Assembly (NCBI GenBank): GCA_026415275.1 | Contig: JAOAHK010000008.1 | Span: 381 to 17,640 of the forward strand | Direction: 5' to 3' | Length of the DNA stretch: 17,260 bases | From: Anaerolineales bacterium | GTDB lineage: Bacteria; Chloroflexota; Anaerolineae; Anaerolineales; UBA4823 | Shown: positions 7,002-15,015 of the stretch, one piece after another | Numbering within the stretch: position 1 is the stretch's first letter | Layout of the letters: every line of letters starts with the position of its first letter | Notes under the pieces: generated by a model | Databases searched by the model: none | What the model was told of the DNA's origin: nothing | The model's input: only the letters and a program-made list of their open reading frames with translations | Position numbers and translations under genes: made by a program

Positions 7002-8357
7002 ATGAAAGAGAATGGGTTGATCGTAGTTGGTGGTGGGCTGGCTGGTTGTGAAGCTGCTTGGCAGGCAGCACAACGGGGTGTGCGTGTCCGTTTGTATGAG
7101 ATGCGTCCTTTGGTAAATACGGGAGCACACGTAACGGATCGCTTAGCGGAACTAGTATGTTCCAATTCTTTCGGGTCAAATCAAGTTGATCGTGGCACGG
7201 GACTATTACTGAACGAATTACGAATGTTAGGATCATTCTTGATACGTTGCGCAGATGAAGCAGCTCTTCCAGCAGGAAGAGCATTAGCAGTGGATCGAGA
7301 TAAATTTTCTCAGCGAGTAACCAAGGCAATCCTTGAGCATCCAAATATCACGGTTATCCGAGAGGAAGTAAAGTCTATTCCAGAAGCACCAGCGATTATT
7401 GCCTCCGGACCCTTGACATCAGAGAGTCTGTCCGCATCAATTGCGACATTCCTCGGTCAAGCCAATCTTTTTTTCTATGATGCCATCTCACCGATTGTCG
7501 AGGCAGATACGATCAACATGAGTATCGCCTTCCGCGCTAGTCGATACGATCAAGAGAGCAACGGAGACTATATCAATTGCCCCATGAATCAAGACGAATA
7601 TGAATATTTTGTCAACGAATTGATCAAAGCTGAGAGAATACCTTTGCGCCCTTTTGAAGAAAAAATAGAATCGGGTGTCATCAGCGGTAAAGGGCAATTT
7701 TTTGAAGCCTGCTTACCCATTGAGGTTCTTGCTCAGCGTGGTAAAGATGCATTGGCGTATGGTCCTCTACGTCCTGTTGGATTAAGAGACCCGCGCACAG
7801 GAAAACGTCCCTACGCTGTGGTGCAGCTCCGCCAAGATAATTTGGCAGGAACGCTATATAACATGGTGGGATTTCAAACAAATCTGACATTCCCGGAGCA
7901 GAAGAGAGTTTTCCGGTTGATTCCTGGCCTTGAATATGCAGAGTTCAGTCGATATGGTCAAATGCACCGCAATACTTATATTTTTTCGCCACAATCACTA
8001 AAGCCTACTTTGCAAACCATGCGTCGTCCAGATCTGTTTATGGCTGGTCAAATCATTGGTGTCGAAGGTTATGCTGGCAATATTGCCAGCGGATGGCTGG
8101 CTGGAGTCAATGCTGCTCGCTTTTTACAAGGCAGATTGCTTTTCAAACTCCCTCGCGAAACGATGATCGGCAGCTTGATTTATTACATTACCCATGCCAG
8201 CGAAAAAGATTTTCAACCTATGAAATCTAATTTTGGTCTTTTACCATATTCGGAAGATGAATGGTTGCGAAATAAGAAGCAACGTCATCTATACTTTGTT
8301 CAGCGATCGAAGGAAATCTTGGGGCGTTGGATTGAGGAATTTAATGTGTTCGATTAG
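7002..8357 (+). CDS. trmFO: Methylenetetrahydrofolate--tRNA-(uracil-5-)-methyltransferase TrmFO
   Basis: TrmFO methylates U54 of tRNA (making T54 in the T-loop) using methylenetetrahydrofolate and FADH2 rather than SAM. The 451-residue protein starts with the FAD-binding Rossmann motif [12 protein letters not shown] (residues 8-19), followed by the family's EMRP (33-36) and [11 protein letters not shown] with Cys53. A second conserved cysteine is Cys237 in [11 protein letters not shown]-terminal signatures include [27 protein letters not shown] [11 protein letters not shown] and [12 protein letters not shown]. Length and motifs are complete. The start is fixed: no other start codon precedes it in frame after the upstream stop. 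It is the first gene of a + strand run and overlaps the next gene by 14 bases. Confidence 0.95.
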   Translation: MKENGLIVVGGGLAGCEAAWQAAQRGVRVRLYEMRPLVNTGAHVTDRLAELVCSNSFGSNQVDRGTGLLLNELRMLGSFLIRCADEAALPAGRALAVDRDKFSQRVTKAILEHPNITVIREEVKSIPEAPAIIASGPLTSESLSASIATFLGQANLFFYDAISPIVEADTINMSIAFRASRYDQESNGDYINCPMNQDEYEYFVNELIKAERIPLRPFEEKIESGVISGKGQFFEACLPIEVLAQRGKDALAYGPLRPVGLRDPRTGKRPYAVVQLRQDNLAGTLYNMVGFQTNLTFPEQKRVFRLIPGLEYAEFSRYGQMHRNTYIFSPQSLKPTLQTMRRPDLFMAGQIIGVEGYAGNIASGWLAGVNAARFLQGRLLFKLPRETMIGSLIYYITHASEKDFQPMKSNFGLLPYSEDEWLRNKKQRHLYFVQRSKEILGRWIEEFNVFD

Positions 8358-9240
8358 ATTGCGTATAGGTATTCTTATAGTCTCGGTGATCATAACGAGT
8401 ACGGGGGTGAGCTGTCAAAGGCGTCAAGGAGGCTTGTCCATCAATGATCAACTTGACCTAATTGAAAAAGATGTAGCTTATCAGGTGAATTGTGGGCCGC
8501 GTCTTCCCGGATCTCTTTGTCATCAGCAGATTCGGGAATGGATCACTACCAAACTACATGAAAACCAATGGGAGGTAGAAACACAATCTTTTTCGCATTT
8601 AGACTTAATCGGAAAGAATATTATTGGAAAATATGGGAAGGGTGAGAAGTTTGTTATTATTGGTGCCCACTACGACTCGCGTTTTACTGCAGACCAGGAG
8701 AGCCACTTAGAACTTCGCAATCAACCTGTGCCTGGTGCAAATGATGGAGCATCGGGAGTAGCATTACTACTACACCTTTCACGCGAAATTCCCAAACGGT
8801 TTTCGCCTGAAATTTTGACAATTTGGTTAGTTTTTTTCGACCTTGAGGATAATGGAAATTATCCCGGTTGGGATTGGATCTTGGGTTCAACAGCATTCGC
8901 AGCCACTTTAATCAAACAACCATCTGCTGTTGTTGTCGTCGATATGATTGGAGACAAAGAGCTAAATATCTACCTCGAACATAACTCAACTCCAGAGCTT
9001 AATCAGAAAATATGGGCAATTGCGCATCAACTGGGGTATCAAGACGAATTCATCCCTCAACTGAAATATCGCATGATCGATGATCACCTTCCTTTTGTTC
9101 AACGTGGTTTTCCAACCTCACTGCTGATAGATTTTGATTACCCATATTGGCATACCACACAAGATACATTGGATAAAGTATCTGCTCACAGTATTTACAT
9201 CGTCTATGATACACTTATTAATTGGTTGAAAGAGCGATGA
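8344..9240 (+). CDS. M28-family zinc hydrolase, glutaminyl-peptide cyclotransferase-like lipoprotein
   Basis: A 298-residue protein with a positively charged N-terminus, a hydrophobic stretch (8-18) and Cys24 in TGVSC, an imperfect lipobox; it is probably a lipoprotein or otherwise secreted. The rest fits the M28 metallopeptidase fold, nearest in pattern to glutaminyl cyclases, which convert N-terminal Gln/Glu to pyroglutamate. It shows GAHYDSR (H109, D111), GANDGASG (D134), FFDLED (E168, D169), VVDMIGD (D200), MIDDHLPF (D247) and YWHTTQDT (H270). The single-zinc set D134, E168/D169, H270 plus the DDH-PF motif favours cyclase over aminopeptidase, but the activity is unproven. ATG at 8344 is chosen because it has GAGG 6 bases upstream and is followed by the signal peptide. 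It overlaps trmFO by 14 bases. Confidence 0.8.
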   Translation: MCSIRLRIGILIVSVIITSTGVSCQRRQGGLSINDQLDLIEKDVAYQVNCGPRLPGSLCHQQIREWITTKLHENQWEVETQSFSHLDLIGKNIIGKYGKGEKFVIIGAHYDSRFTADQESHLELRNQPVPGANDGASGVALLLHLSREIPKRFSPEILTIWLVFFDLEDNGNYPGWDWILGSTAFAATLIKQPSAVVVVDMIGDKELNIYLEHNSTPELNQKIWAIAHQLGYQDEFIPQLKYRMIDDHLPFVQRGFPTSLLIDFDYPYWHTTQDTLDKVSAHSIYIVYDTLINWLKER

Positions 9241-9241
9241 T

Positions 9242-10483
9242 ATGAACTTTGAGAAGCAGATCAATTCCTTAGAGACGCAAAGGCTCCTGGAAGTTCTCCG
9301 AGAATACATTCCAGAGATCACAGAACAATTGACGAGAACATCTGGGATTCGCCCCTCTCTGGAAAAACAATTACGGTCGCTTTTTGACGCCTTTGAAGAA
9401 TATACGGTAACACGCAATATCTACACGCTAAGTCAAATCCTAGAAAATTGGCTTGAACAATATACCGAATCAGATACACTTCAAATTTTATTGGATTTAG
9501 CCTCTTGGCTCTATTCTATCGAAAAAGCCTGTATCTCCGTTATTCAGGATCATTCAACCGAGTTTGACGGCAAAGTAGATAAGCTGTTTTTTAGCCTTTC
9601 TGAATGGTTCTTTTTTGCACAAGAGAACCTGATTCAACTTGGCTTCAAGAAGTACACCGATCAACAATCGAAGACCGCCTCCGAAATACAATCTATGCTT
9701 GAGAAACTTGATCGCAGTAAGTCAAACTTTATCTCAATTGCTGCACATGAGCTTAAAACACCTCTCACCCTCATCGAGGGTTATTCGATGATGTTGAGTG
9801 ATTTGCTCTCTACAAGCGAAAACATCACGTTGTACACCCCATACCTACAGGGTATTCGGAAGGGTACAGATAGGCTCAAACAGATCATACAAGATATGAT
9901 TGACGTTTCCTTAATCGACTCGAGGATGCTTCTTCTGATATTTCAACCGTGTTTATTAAATCGCCTAATTGAAACCGTAGTGGAAGATATGAAGAAGCAA
10001 GCCGTTGATCGAGATTTGCTCATACAATGGCGACCGATTCAGGATGTTAATGAAATGATTTATCTAGATGAAATCCGAATCTCCCAAGCTTTGCGAAATG
10101 TAATCGAAAACGCCATCAAATATACTCCAGACGGGGGAAGAGTTAGTATTTATGGGCGGAAACTTAGCGGTTTTGTTGAGATCATGGTTGAGGATACCGG
10201 TATCGGTGTAGACCCAGAAGACCAATCCCTTATTTTTGAGAAATTTTCTCAATTAGGGCAAGTCTCACTCCACTCCACTGGTAAATCCAAGTTCAAGGGA
10301 GGAGGAGCAGGTCTTGGACTTCCTATTGCAAAAGGGATTCTCGAAGCCCACGGTGGCACTATATGGATGGAATCTGAAGGATACGATGAAGTCAGGTGTC
10401 CAGGCTCAATATTTCACCTGATGGTTCCAATATACACTCAACCCCCGGAACCTTCGAAAAACTTATTCTCTAGGCAGCTATAG
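9242..10483 (+). CDS. Soluble sensor histidine kinase (HisKA-HATPase), orphan
   Basis: A 413-residue histidine kinase without membrane segments. Residues 1-140 are helical and of unknown ligand; their style (LFDAFEEYTVTRNIYTLSQILENW) resembles N-terminal regions of cytoplasmic kinases or RsbR-type proteins, but I cannot assign a domain firmly. A short coiled coil (about 140-165) leads to the HisKA H-box with phospho-acceptor His169 (SIAAHELKTPL). The ATPase domain shows the N-box around Asn290 (ALRNVIENAIKYTPDGG), the G1 box DTGIG (318-322), EKFSQ, and the G2 box GGGAGLGL (353-360), so it should be active. No response regulator is in the window. The start lies 1 base after the M28 gene stop, indicating co-translation. 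Confidence 0.9.
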   Translation: MNFEKQINSLETQRLLEVLREYIPEITEQLTRTSGIRPSLEKQLRSLFDAFEEYTVTRNIYTLSQILENWLEQYTESDTLQILLDLASWLYSIEKACISVIQDHSTEFDGKVDKLFFSLSEWFFFAQENLIQLGFKKYTDQQSKTASEIQSMLEKLDRSKSNFISIAAHELKTPLTLIEGYSMMLSDLLSTSENITLYTPYLQGIRKGTDRLKQIIQDMIDVSLIDSRMLLLIFQPCLLNRLIETVVEDMKKQAVDRDLLIQWRPIQDVNEMIYLDEIRISQALRNVIENAIKYTPDGGRVSIYGRKLSGFVEIMVEDTGIGVDPEDQSLIFEKFSQLGQVSLHSTGKSKFKGGGAGLGLPIAKGILEAHGGTIWMESEGYDEVRCPGSIFHLMVPIYTQPPEPSKNLFSRQL

Positions 10484-10513
10484 AGTAATTCCGAATCATT
10501 AATTTCGAGCAAT

Positions 10514-11872
10514 ATGGTTAAGAAACTTGTCCAAAACGATAATTCTTATCAAGAGAGAGCGATAGCGGTAGGGGTAGAGATCGGTAAACCAACCTCAGAT
10601 TTTACAATAGAAGATTCGCTCAATGAATTATGCCTATTAGCCCAAACGGCCGGCATTGAAGTCGTTGCAACTTTGACGCAAAAACTAGAAAAACCTAATC
10701 CTCAGACTTATATAGGGTCAGGAAAACTTGAAGAAATTAAAGCAATTGCCAATGAATTAGGAGCACATATCATTTTATTTGATGACGAACTATCTCCCCG
10801 CCACCTGCGCGAACTCGAAGAACATTTTGACCAAACCGTGCGCATTATCGATCGCACTGCTTTAATTTTAGACATTTTTGCTCAACATGCTGCAACACGA
10901 GAGGGTGCTTTGCAGGTGGAATTAGCTCAATACGAATATCGTTTACCACGCCTTACTCGAGCTTGGACACATTTAGCTAGACAAGCTGGTGGAGGCGGGG
11001 GACGGGCTGGAAGTGTTGGCGGGGTAGGTCTCCGTGGCCCAGGCGAAACACAACTTGAAGTTGATCGCCGAGACATTCGGCGACGTATTGCTCACCTAAA
11101 GGAAGAGTTAGAGAAAGTCAAAGCGCATCGCCGGCAATACCGCCGTAGAAGGAAAAAATCAGGCATCCCGGTTGTTGCTCTGATTGGGTATACGAATGCG
11201 GGAAAATCCACTTTGCTGAATGTGCTTTCAAATGCCAATGTATATGTCGCTGATCAATTGTTTGCAACATTAGATCCCACAACTCGGCGTGTAAGTTTAT
11301 CTAGGCAGCACGAAATTCTGCTTACCGACACAGTTGGTTTTATCCAAAAGCTGCCCACACACTTGGTCGCCGCGTTTCGTGCTACTTTAGAAGAGATCGC
11401 CGAAGCGGATGTTTTACTTCATGTGCTAGATGTCTCTAAACCCACTGCTCACCAACAAGCTCAAGCAGTCTTTCAAACTCTTAAGGAGATTGAAGCCGAT
11501 CGTCTACCCATCTTTACTGTACTCAATAAAATCGATTTACTTAGCGATCCTCTGCAAACATTAGGAATTTTGGAACAATATCCAAACTCTGCAGCGATCT
11601 CTGCACTTACTGGATTGGGAATTGATGAACTCATCCGCAAATTGGACGATTTTTTATTTACTCGTCAACACCCTATTACCGTAGAATTACCCCAAAGGGA
11701 GACCTATCTTATTCAACTATTTTCCAGAGAAGGAATGGTAGAACAAATCAACTATTCCGGGAGCCATGTTGTCATTCAAGGGAAAATTCCGGGCCGCCAT
11801 CTAGCCAAATACACCCCTTATCTCCTTCAAACAGATGAAGGAAGGATCATCGAAAGAGAGCCTACCCCATGA
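10514..11872 (+). CDS. hflX: GTPase HflX (ribosome-splitting factor)
   Basis: HflX is a ribosome-associated GTPase that splits stalled or stress-arrested 70S ribosomes. The 452-residue protein has the N-terminal HflX domain (TYIGSGKLEEI, DDELSPRHLRELE, IIDRTALILDIFAQHAATREGALQVELAQ as separate blocks), a Gly-rich linker (GGGGGRAGSVGG, then GLRGPGETQLEVDRR), a basic coiled-coil segment (about 185-215), and the G domain: G1 GYTNAGKS at 225-232, G3 DTVGF from Asp272, and G4 NKID at 338-341. A C-terminal domain follows. Only a weak Shine-Dalgarno (CGAG) precedes the ATG. It begins 30 bases after the kinase gene and overlaps the next small gene by 4 bases (ATGA). Confidence 0.95.
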   Translation: MVKKLVQNDNSYQERAIAVGVEIGKPTSDFTIEDSLNELCLLAQTAGIEVVATLTQKLEKPNPQTYIGSGKLEEIKAIANELGAHIILFDDELSPRHLRELEEHFDQTVRIIDRTALILDIFAQHAATREGALQVELAQYEYRLPRLTRAWTHLARQAGGGGGRAGSVGGVGLRGPGETQLEVDRRDIRRRIAHLKEELEKVKAHRRQYRRRRKKSGIPVVALIGYTNAGKSTLLNVLSNANVYVADQLFATLDPTTRRVSLSRQHEILLTDTVGFIQKLPTHLVAAFRATLEEIAEADVLLHVLDVSKPTAHQQAQAVFQTLKEIEADRLPIFTVLNKIDLLSDPLQTLGILEQYPNSAAISALTGLGIDELIRKLDDFLFTRQHPITVELPQRETYLIQLFSREGMVEQINYSGSHVVIQGKIPGRHLAKYTPYLLQTDEGRIIEREPTP

Positions 11873-12084
11873 AAAATTCAATCAATCGTTTGCTCGATTG
11901 GTTAGCCAATTATTTTGCACATCGAAAAGGGATGCTGCCTATTATCGGACTAGTCCTCATCCTAATCAACGGCGTCCTTCAATTTCTGCCTCTCAACGAT
12001 GTACTGCTGATCGAGACCAATCTACTCCTTCATATTGGTTTAATTCTTGCTATTTTAGGTTTCCTCTTAGCTTGGTCTTTATAG
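11869..12084 (+). CDS. Small two-helix membrane protein coupled to hflX
   Basis: A 71-residue protein with a basic, amphipathic N-terminus (residues 1-20, including HRK) and two predicted membrane helices, at about 22-42 (MLPIIGLVLILINGVLQFL) and 50-70 (TNLLLHIGLILAILGFLLAW). I do not recognise the family. The ATG shares its last two bases with the hflX stop (ATGA overlap), which argues it is a real, translationally coupled gene rather than a chance frame. It is the last gene of the + strand run and ends 13 bases from the end of the convergent pckA; I see no intrinsic terminator in that gap. Confidence 0.65.
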   Translation: MKNSINRLLDWLANYFAHRKGMLPIIGLVLILINGVLQFLPLNDVLLIETNLLLHIGLILAILGFLLAWSL

Positions 12085-12097
12085 CAATATTATTCCT

Positions 12098-13747
12098 TTA
12101 TGGATGGAGACTTGGCCCGGCTGCACAAATTTCAGATGGAAAGCGATCTTCAAACTTTTTGAAATTGTCAATAAACCGCGAGGCAAGACTGCGATATCGC
12201 TTATAGTATGCTTCTTCGCTGGACCAAGCGTTTGAAGGTGTCAGCAAACTCTCAGGAACACCCGGACAGTGCAGGGGTACCTTAAAACCAAAAACAGGGT
12301 CTTTGCGAAATTCAACTTGGTCAAGTTCCCCACCTAAGACAGCATCTAAGATGCGGCGAGTATATTGGATACTTATTCGTTTTCCTGCTCCAAAAGGACC
12401 GCCAACCCATCCAGTATTTATCAACCAACAATTCACTCGATGACGATTAATTTTATTCCATAAAAGGTTTGCATATACAGATGGATGGTAGACCATGAAT
12501 GGGCCACCGAAGCACGCACTAAAAGTGATTTCAGGTTCTTCACGCAAGCCAATTTCTGTTCCCGCAACTTTTGCTGTATATCCTGAAATAAAATGATAGA
12601 TTGCTTGTTCAGGGGATAAGCGAGCAATTGGAGGCATAACTCCCGACGCATCACAGGTCAGCAAGAGGATGTTTCTAGGGTGAGGTCCGCGTTTTTCTAT
12701 CAGCGCATTTTCGATAAATTCAAGAGGATAAGAGGCGCGCGTGTTCTCCGTGAAGGTGTCGTCGTCTAAATCAATATATCGCGATACAGGATCGTAAACA
12801 ACGTTTTCCAAAATCGTTCCGAAGCGTTTCGTGCAGGCGTAAATCTGCGGTTCAGCGGTGGGAGAGAGCCCAATTACTTTTGCATAGCATCCGCCTTCAA
12901 AATTGAAAATACCGTCCTCAGACCAGCCATGTTCATCATCTCCGATCAAGAAACGGTTAGGATCCGCCGATAGAGTGGTTTTTCCTGTACCTGATAAGCC
13001 AAAGAATAGAGCTACATCTCCTTGTTTCCCTACGTTTGCTGAGCAATGCATGGGTAAAATTCCCTGTTGAGGTAATAAATAGTTCATAATCGTGAAAGCT
13101 GATTTCTTAATCTCCCCCGCATAACCAGAGTTCCCAATAATGCACAATTTCTGATCGAAGCTAATGGCGATAATGGTGTTTCTTGCTGTCGAGTCGATTG
13201 AAGGAAAAGCCTTGAAAGAGGGTAAGGCAATTATCGTAAACTCAGGAACATGTTGTCGATAGGCTTCCCGATCGGCAAGGGTTAGAAACATGTTGCGAGC
13301 AAATAGACTGTGCCAGGCTCTTTCGGTAATTACTCGAATTGGGAGGTTATAATTTTGGTCTGCTCCAACATAACAATCTTGAACAAAGACATCCTTTCCT
13401 TGCAAGTATCCCTGGATACGGATAAACAGATCATGAAATTGCTGAGGATCGTAGGGGCGATTATACTGACCCCACCAAACTGTGTTCTCCGTTTCGCTAT
13501 CTTTCACAATGACCTTGTCGTCGGCTGCTCGAGCGGTATGTTTGCCAGTATTTACAACTAACGGCCCACTGCGTACAATTTGCCCTTCTGAGCGAAAGAC
13601 AACCTCCTCGTAGAGGGACTCCGCGGATAAATTCCAATATACCTTGCGGAGGTTATCTAATCCCAAAATAGATAAGTTATAGTCAGCTTTTAATGCTTCA
13701 GCAACAGACTCAGCTGGTGTGTGAATATTGAGTAAATTATTGTTCAT
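12098..13747 (-). CDS. pckA: Phosphoenolpyruvate carboxykinase (ATP)
   Basis: ATP-type PEPCK interconverts oxaloacetate + ATP and PEP + ADP + CO2. The 549-residue protein carries substrate Arg73 (NTGKHTARAADDK, an altered form of the usual TGRSPKDK with the Arg kept), the YAGEIKKS lysine motif (209-216), MHCSANVG (233-240), the P-loop GLSGTGKT (250-257), the kinase-2 metal site FLIGDDEHGW (267-275 region), EGGCYAK, and NTGWVGGPFGAGKRI near the C-terminus. Length matches the family. A Shine-Dalgarno (AAGGGA) lies about 6 bases before the ATG. It overlaps the upstream aminotransferase gene by 4 bases, so aspartate-derived oxaloacetate is the likely substrate. It can run gluconeogenically or, in fermenters, in the carboxylating, ATP-forming direction. 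Confidence 0.95.
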   Translation of the reverse strand: MNNNLLNIHTPAESVAEALKADYNLSILGLDNLRKVYWNLSAESLYEEVVFRSEGQIVRSGPLVVNTGKHTARAADDKVIVKDSETENTVWWGQYNRPYDPQQFHDLFIRIQGYLQGKDVFVQDCYVGADQNYNLPIRVITERAWHSLFARNMFLTLADREAYRQHVPEFTIIALPSFKAFPSIDSTARNTIIAISFDQKLCIIGNSGYAGEIKKSAFTIMNYLLPQQGILPMHCSANVGKQGDVALFFGLSGTGKTTLSADPNRFLIGDDEHGWSEDGIFNFEGGCYAKVIGLSPTAEPQIYACTKRFGTILENVVYDPVSRYIDLDDDTFTENTRASYPLEFIENALIEKRGPHPRNILLLTCDASGVMPPIARLSPEQAIYHFISGYTAKVAGTEIGLREEPEITFSACFGGPFMVYHPSVYANLLWNKINRHRVNCWLINTGWVGGPFGAGKRISIQYTRRILDAVLGGELDQVEFRKDPVFGFKVPLHCPGVPESLLTPSNAWSSEEAYYKRYRSLASRFIDNFKKFEDRFPSEICAAGPSLHP

Positions 13748-14961
13748 AGCCAGTCCCTTACTACGCGACGATCGCCAATATAAATTTCGGATGGGGCGTT
13801 TGGGTCAAGCGCCCAACGGATTCTCTCAATTCCAGTCATAATCTCTTTGACACTGCCAGCAAAGCTCAAACGCAAATAACCTTCCATGCCAAACTCTCTG
13901 CCTGGCACCGTTACAACAAGCGCTTTTCGCAATAGAAAGTTAGCCAATTCGACCGAGTTGTTTGAATATGCCCTGAAATCAGGAAGACAGTAAAAGGTGC
14001 CATCAGGAGGGATGACTCGCACACCGTTGACTGTTTTCAGTTCTTGGAGAATCACATTCCGATTGTTCTCAATGGTCAATCTTAAACTCTCTACAACGGA
14101 TTGCATCCCATTGAGTGCACCTTCAGCCGCCGCCTGTAAAACTACCGAAGGGCAAGATTCTGTTTGAGCTTGTATGTTATGTAGAACGGAGGCGAGCTTG
14201 CGATTGGTCACAACCCAACCAATGCGAAACCCAGTCATACCATAAAGTTTTGAGACACCATTTACAACAATTACTTTGGTATTCTCGATATCCTTAGAAG
14301 TAAACTGATAGGGTGAAGGGCATTTTTTGTGGTCAAAGACCAACTTGTGATAAATATCATCCATAACCAAATAAATCCCCCTTTGCTCACAAAAATCCAC
14401 AATTTGAGCGATGAAATCTTCGCTGTAAAGAATCCCAGAGGGGTTATTAGGGCTGTTGACAATCATTGCTTTGGTGTAGGAAGTAAAAGCCTTTTCAATA
14501 TCTTCAAATCGAGGGTGGAAACTGCCGTCTTCAGGAGCTACTACCACGGGAATTCCATTAACCATTTTGATAATTTCTGGATAGCTCACCCAATATGGAG
14601 CAAGGATAATCACCTCATCTTGGGGATCGATCAAAGCATAGAATAGGTTGTATAAAGAAAATTTTGCCCCAGAAGAGACCACAATGTTCTCGGGTGCAAC
14701 GAAACGCCCATAATTTTCTTCAGTATAGCGAATGATGGCTTTTTTCAGTGAAGGTGTGCCATCAGGCGGAGAGTACTTAACATCTCCTGAACTGATTTTT
14801 GCGGCTGCGGACAAAATTGCTGTGATTGGAGCTTTGTTTTTCGGCTCTCCAATACCTAAATGAATTACTGCTTCACCCCGTTCACGCATGATCCTGGCTT
14901 CTTCATTCAACTTCAGAGTGGGCGACTCAGCGATCGATCGGGCAAGATGACTGATGGTCAT
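13744..14961 (-). CDS. Class I/II PLP-dependent aminotransferase, probable aspartate aminotransferase
   Basis: A 405-residue fold-type I aminotransferase. The PLP-binding Lys is K238 in NGVSKLYGMTGFRIGW. Cofactor contacts include NSPNNPSG (169-176), the Asp in MDDIYHK (D201/D202), and VSSGAKFSLYN. Blocks such as LGIGEP, KYSPPDGTPSLKKAI, APYWVSYPEI and the C-terminal LRLSFAGS (substrate carboxylate Arg) are most like subgroup Ib aspartate aminotransferases (AspC/AspB). Such enzymes exchange amino groups between aspartate and 2-oxoglutarate, yielding oxaloacetate; other amino acids remain possible. A strong Shine-Dalgarno (GGTGGAGG, 14971-14978) fixes the ATG. It overlaps pckA by 4 bases and lies 54 bases after mmdB, in the same direction. 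Confidence 0.9.
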   Translation of the reverse strand: MTISHLARSIAESPTLKLNEEARIMRERGEAVIHLGIGEPKNKAPITAILSAAAKISSGDVKYSPPDGTPSLKKAIIRYTEENYGRFVAPENIVVSSGAKFSLYNLFYALIDPQDEVIILAPYWVSYPEIIKMVNGIPVVVAPEDGSFHPRFEDIEKAFTSYTKAMIVNSPNNPSGILYSEDFIAQIVDFCEQRGIYLVMDDIYHKLVFDHKKCPSPYQFTSKDIENTKVIVVNGVSKLYGMTGFRIGWVVTNRKLASVLHNIQAQTESCPSVVLQAAAEGALNGMQSVVESLRLTIENNRNVILQELKTVNGVRVIPPDGTFYCLPDFRAYSNNSVELANFLLRKALVVTVPGREFGMEGYLRLSFAGSVKEIMTGIERIRWALDPNAPSEIYIGDRRVVRDWL

Positions 14962-14970
14962 ATTGATTAT

Positions 14971-14978
14971 CCTCCACC
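14971..14978 (-). promoter_or_regulatory. Ribosome binding site of the aminotransferase gene
   Basis: GGTGGAGG on the minus strand, 9 bases before the ATG at 14959-14961. The 54-base gap to mmdB holds no clear terminator; TTGGTA and TAGACT spaced by 18 bases form only a weak internal promoter candidate, so read-through from the mmd genes is likely. Confidence 0.6.
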
Positions 14979-15015
14979 TACTGTTAGTCTAGTTCTACTC
15001 GATTTCAATTACCAA

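Noticed and set aside
8233..8343. A longer N-terminus for the M28/QC-like protein starting at 8233.
   Set aside because: It would overlap trmFO by 125 bases and put 37 polar residues before the signal peptide; the ATG at 8344 has a good ribosome site 6 bases upstream.
13511..13550. PEPCK N-terminal motif TGKHTARAADDK differing from TGRSPKDK, as a possible loss of function.
   Set aside because: Aligning the block keeps the substrate Arg (Arg73) and the DDK end, and all downstream catalytic motifs are intact, so the enzyme is likely active.
14329..14646. A 105-codon + strand open frame.
   Set aside because: Antisense shadow of the aminotransferase gene, with no ribosome site or protein-like pattern.
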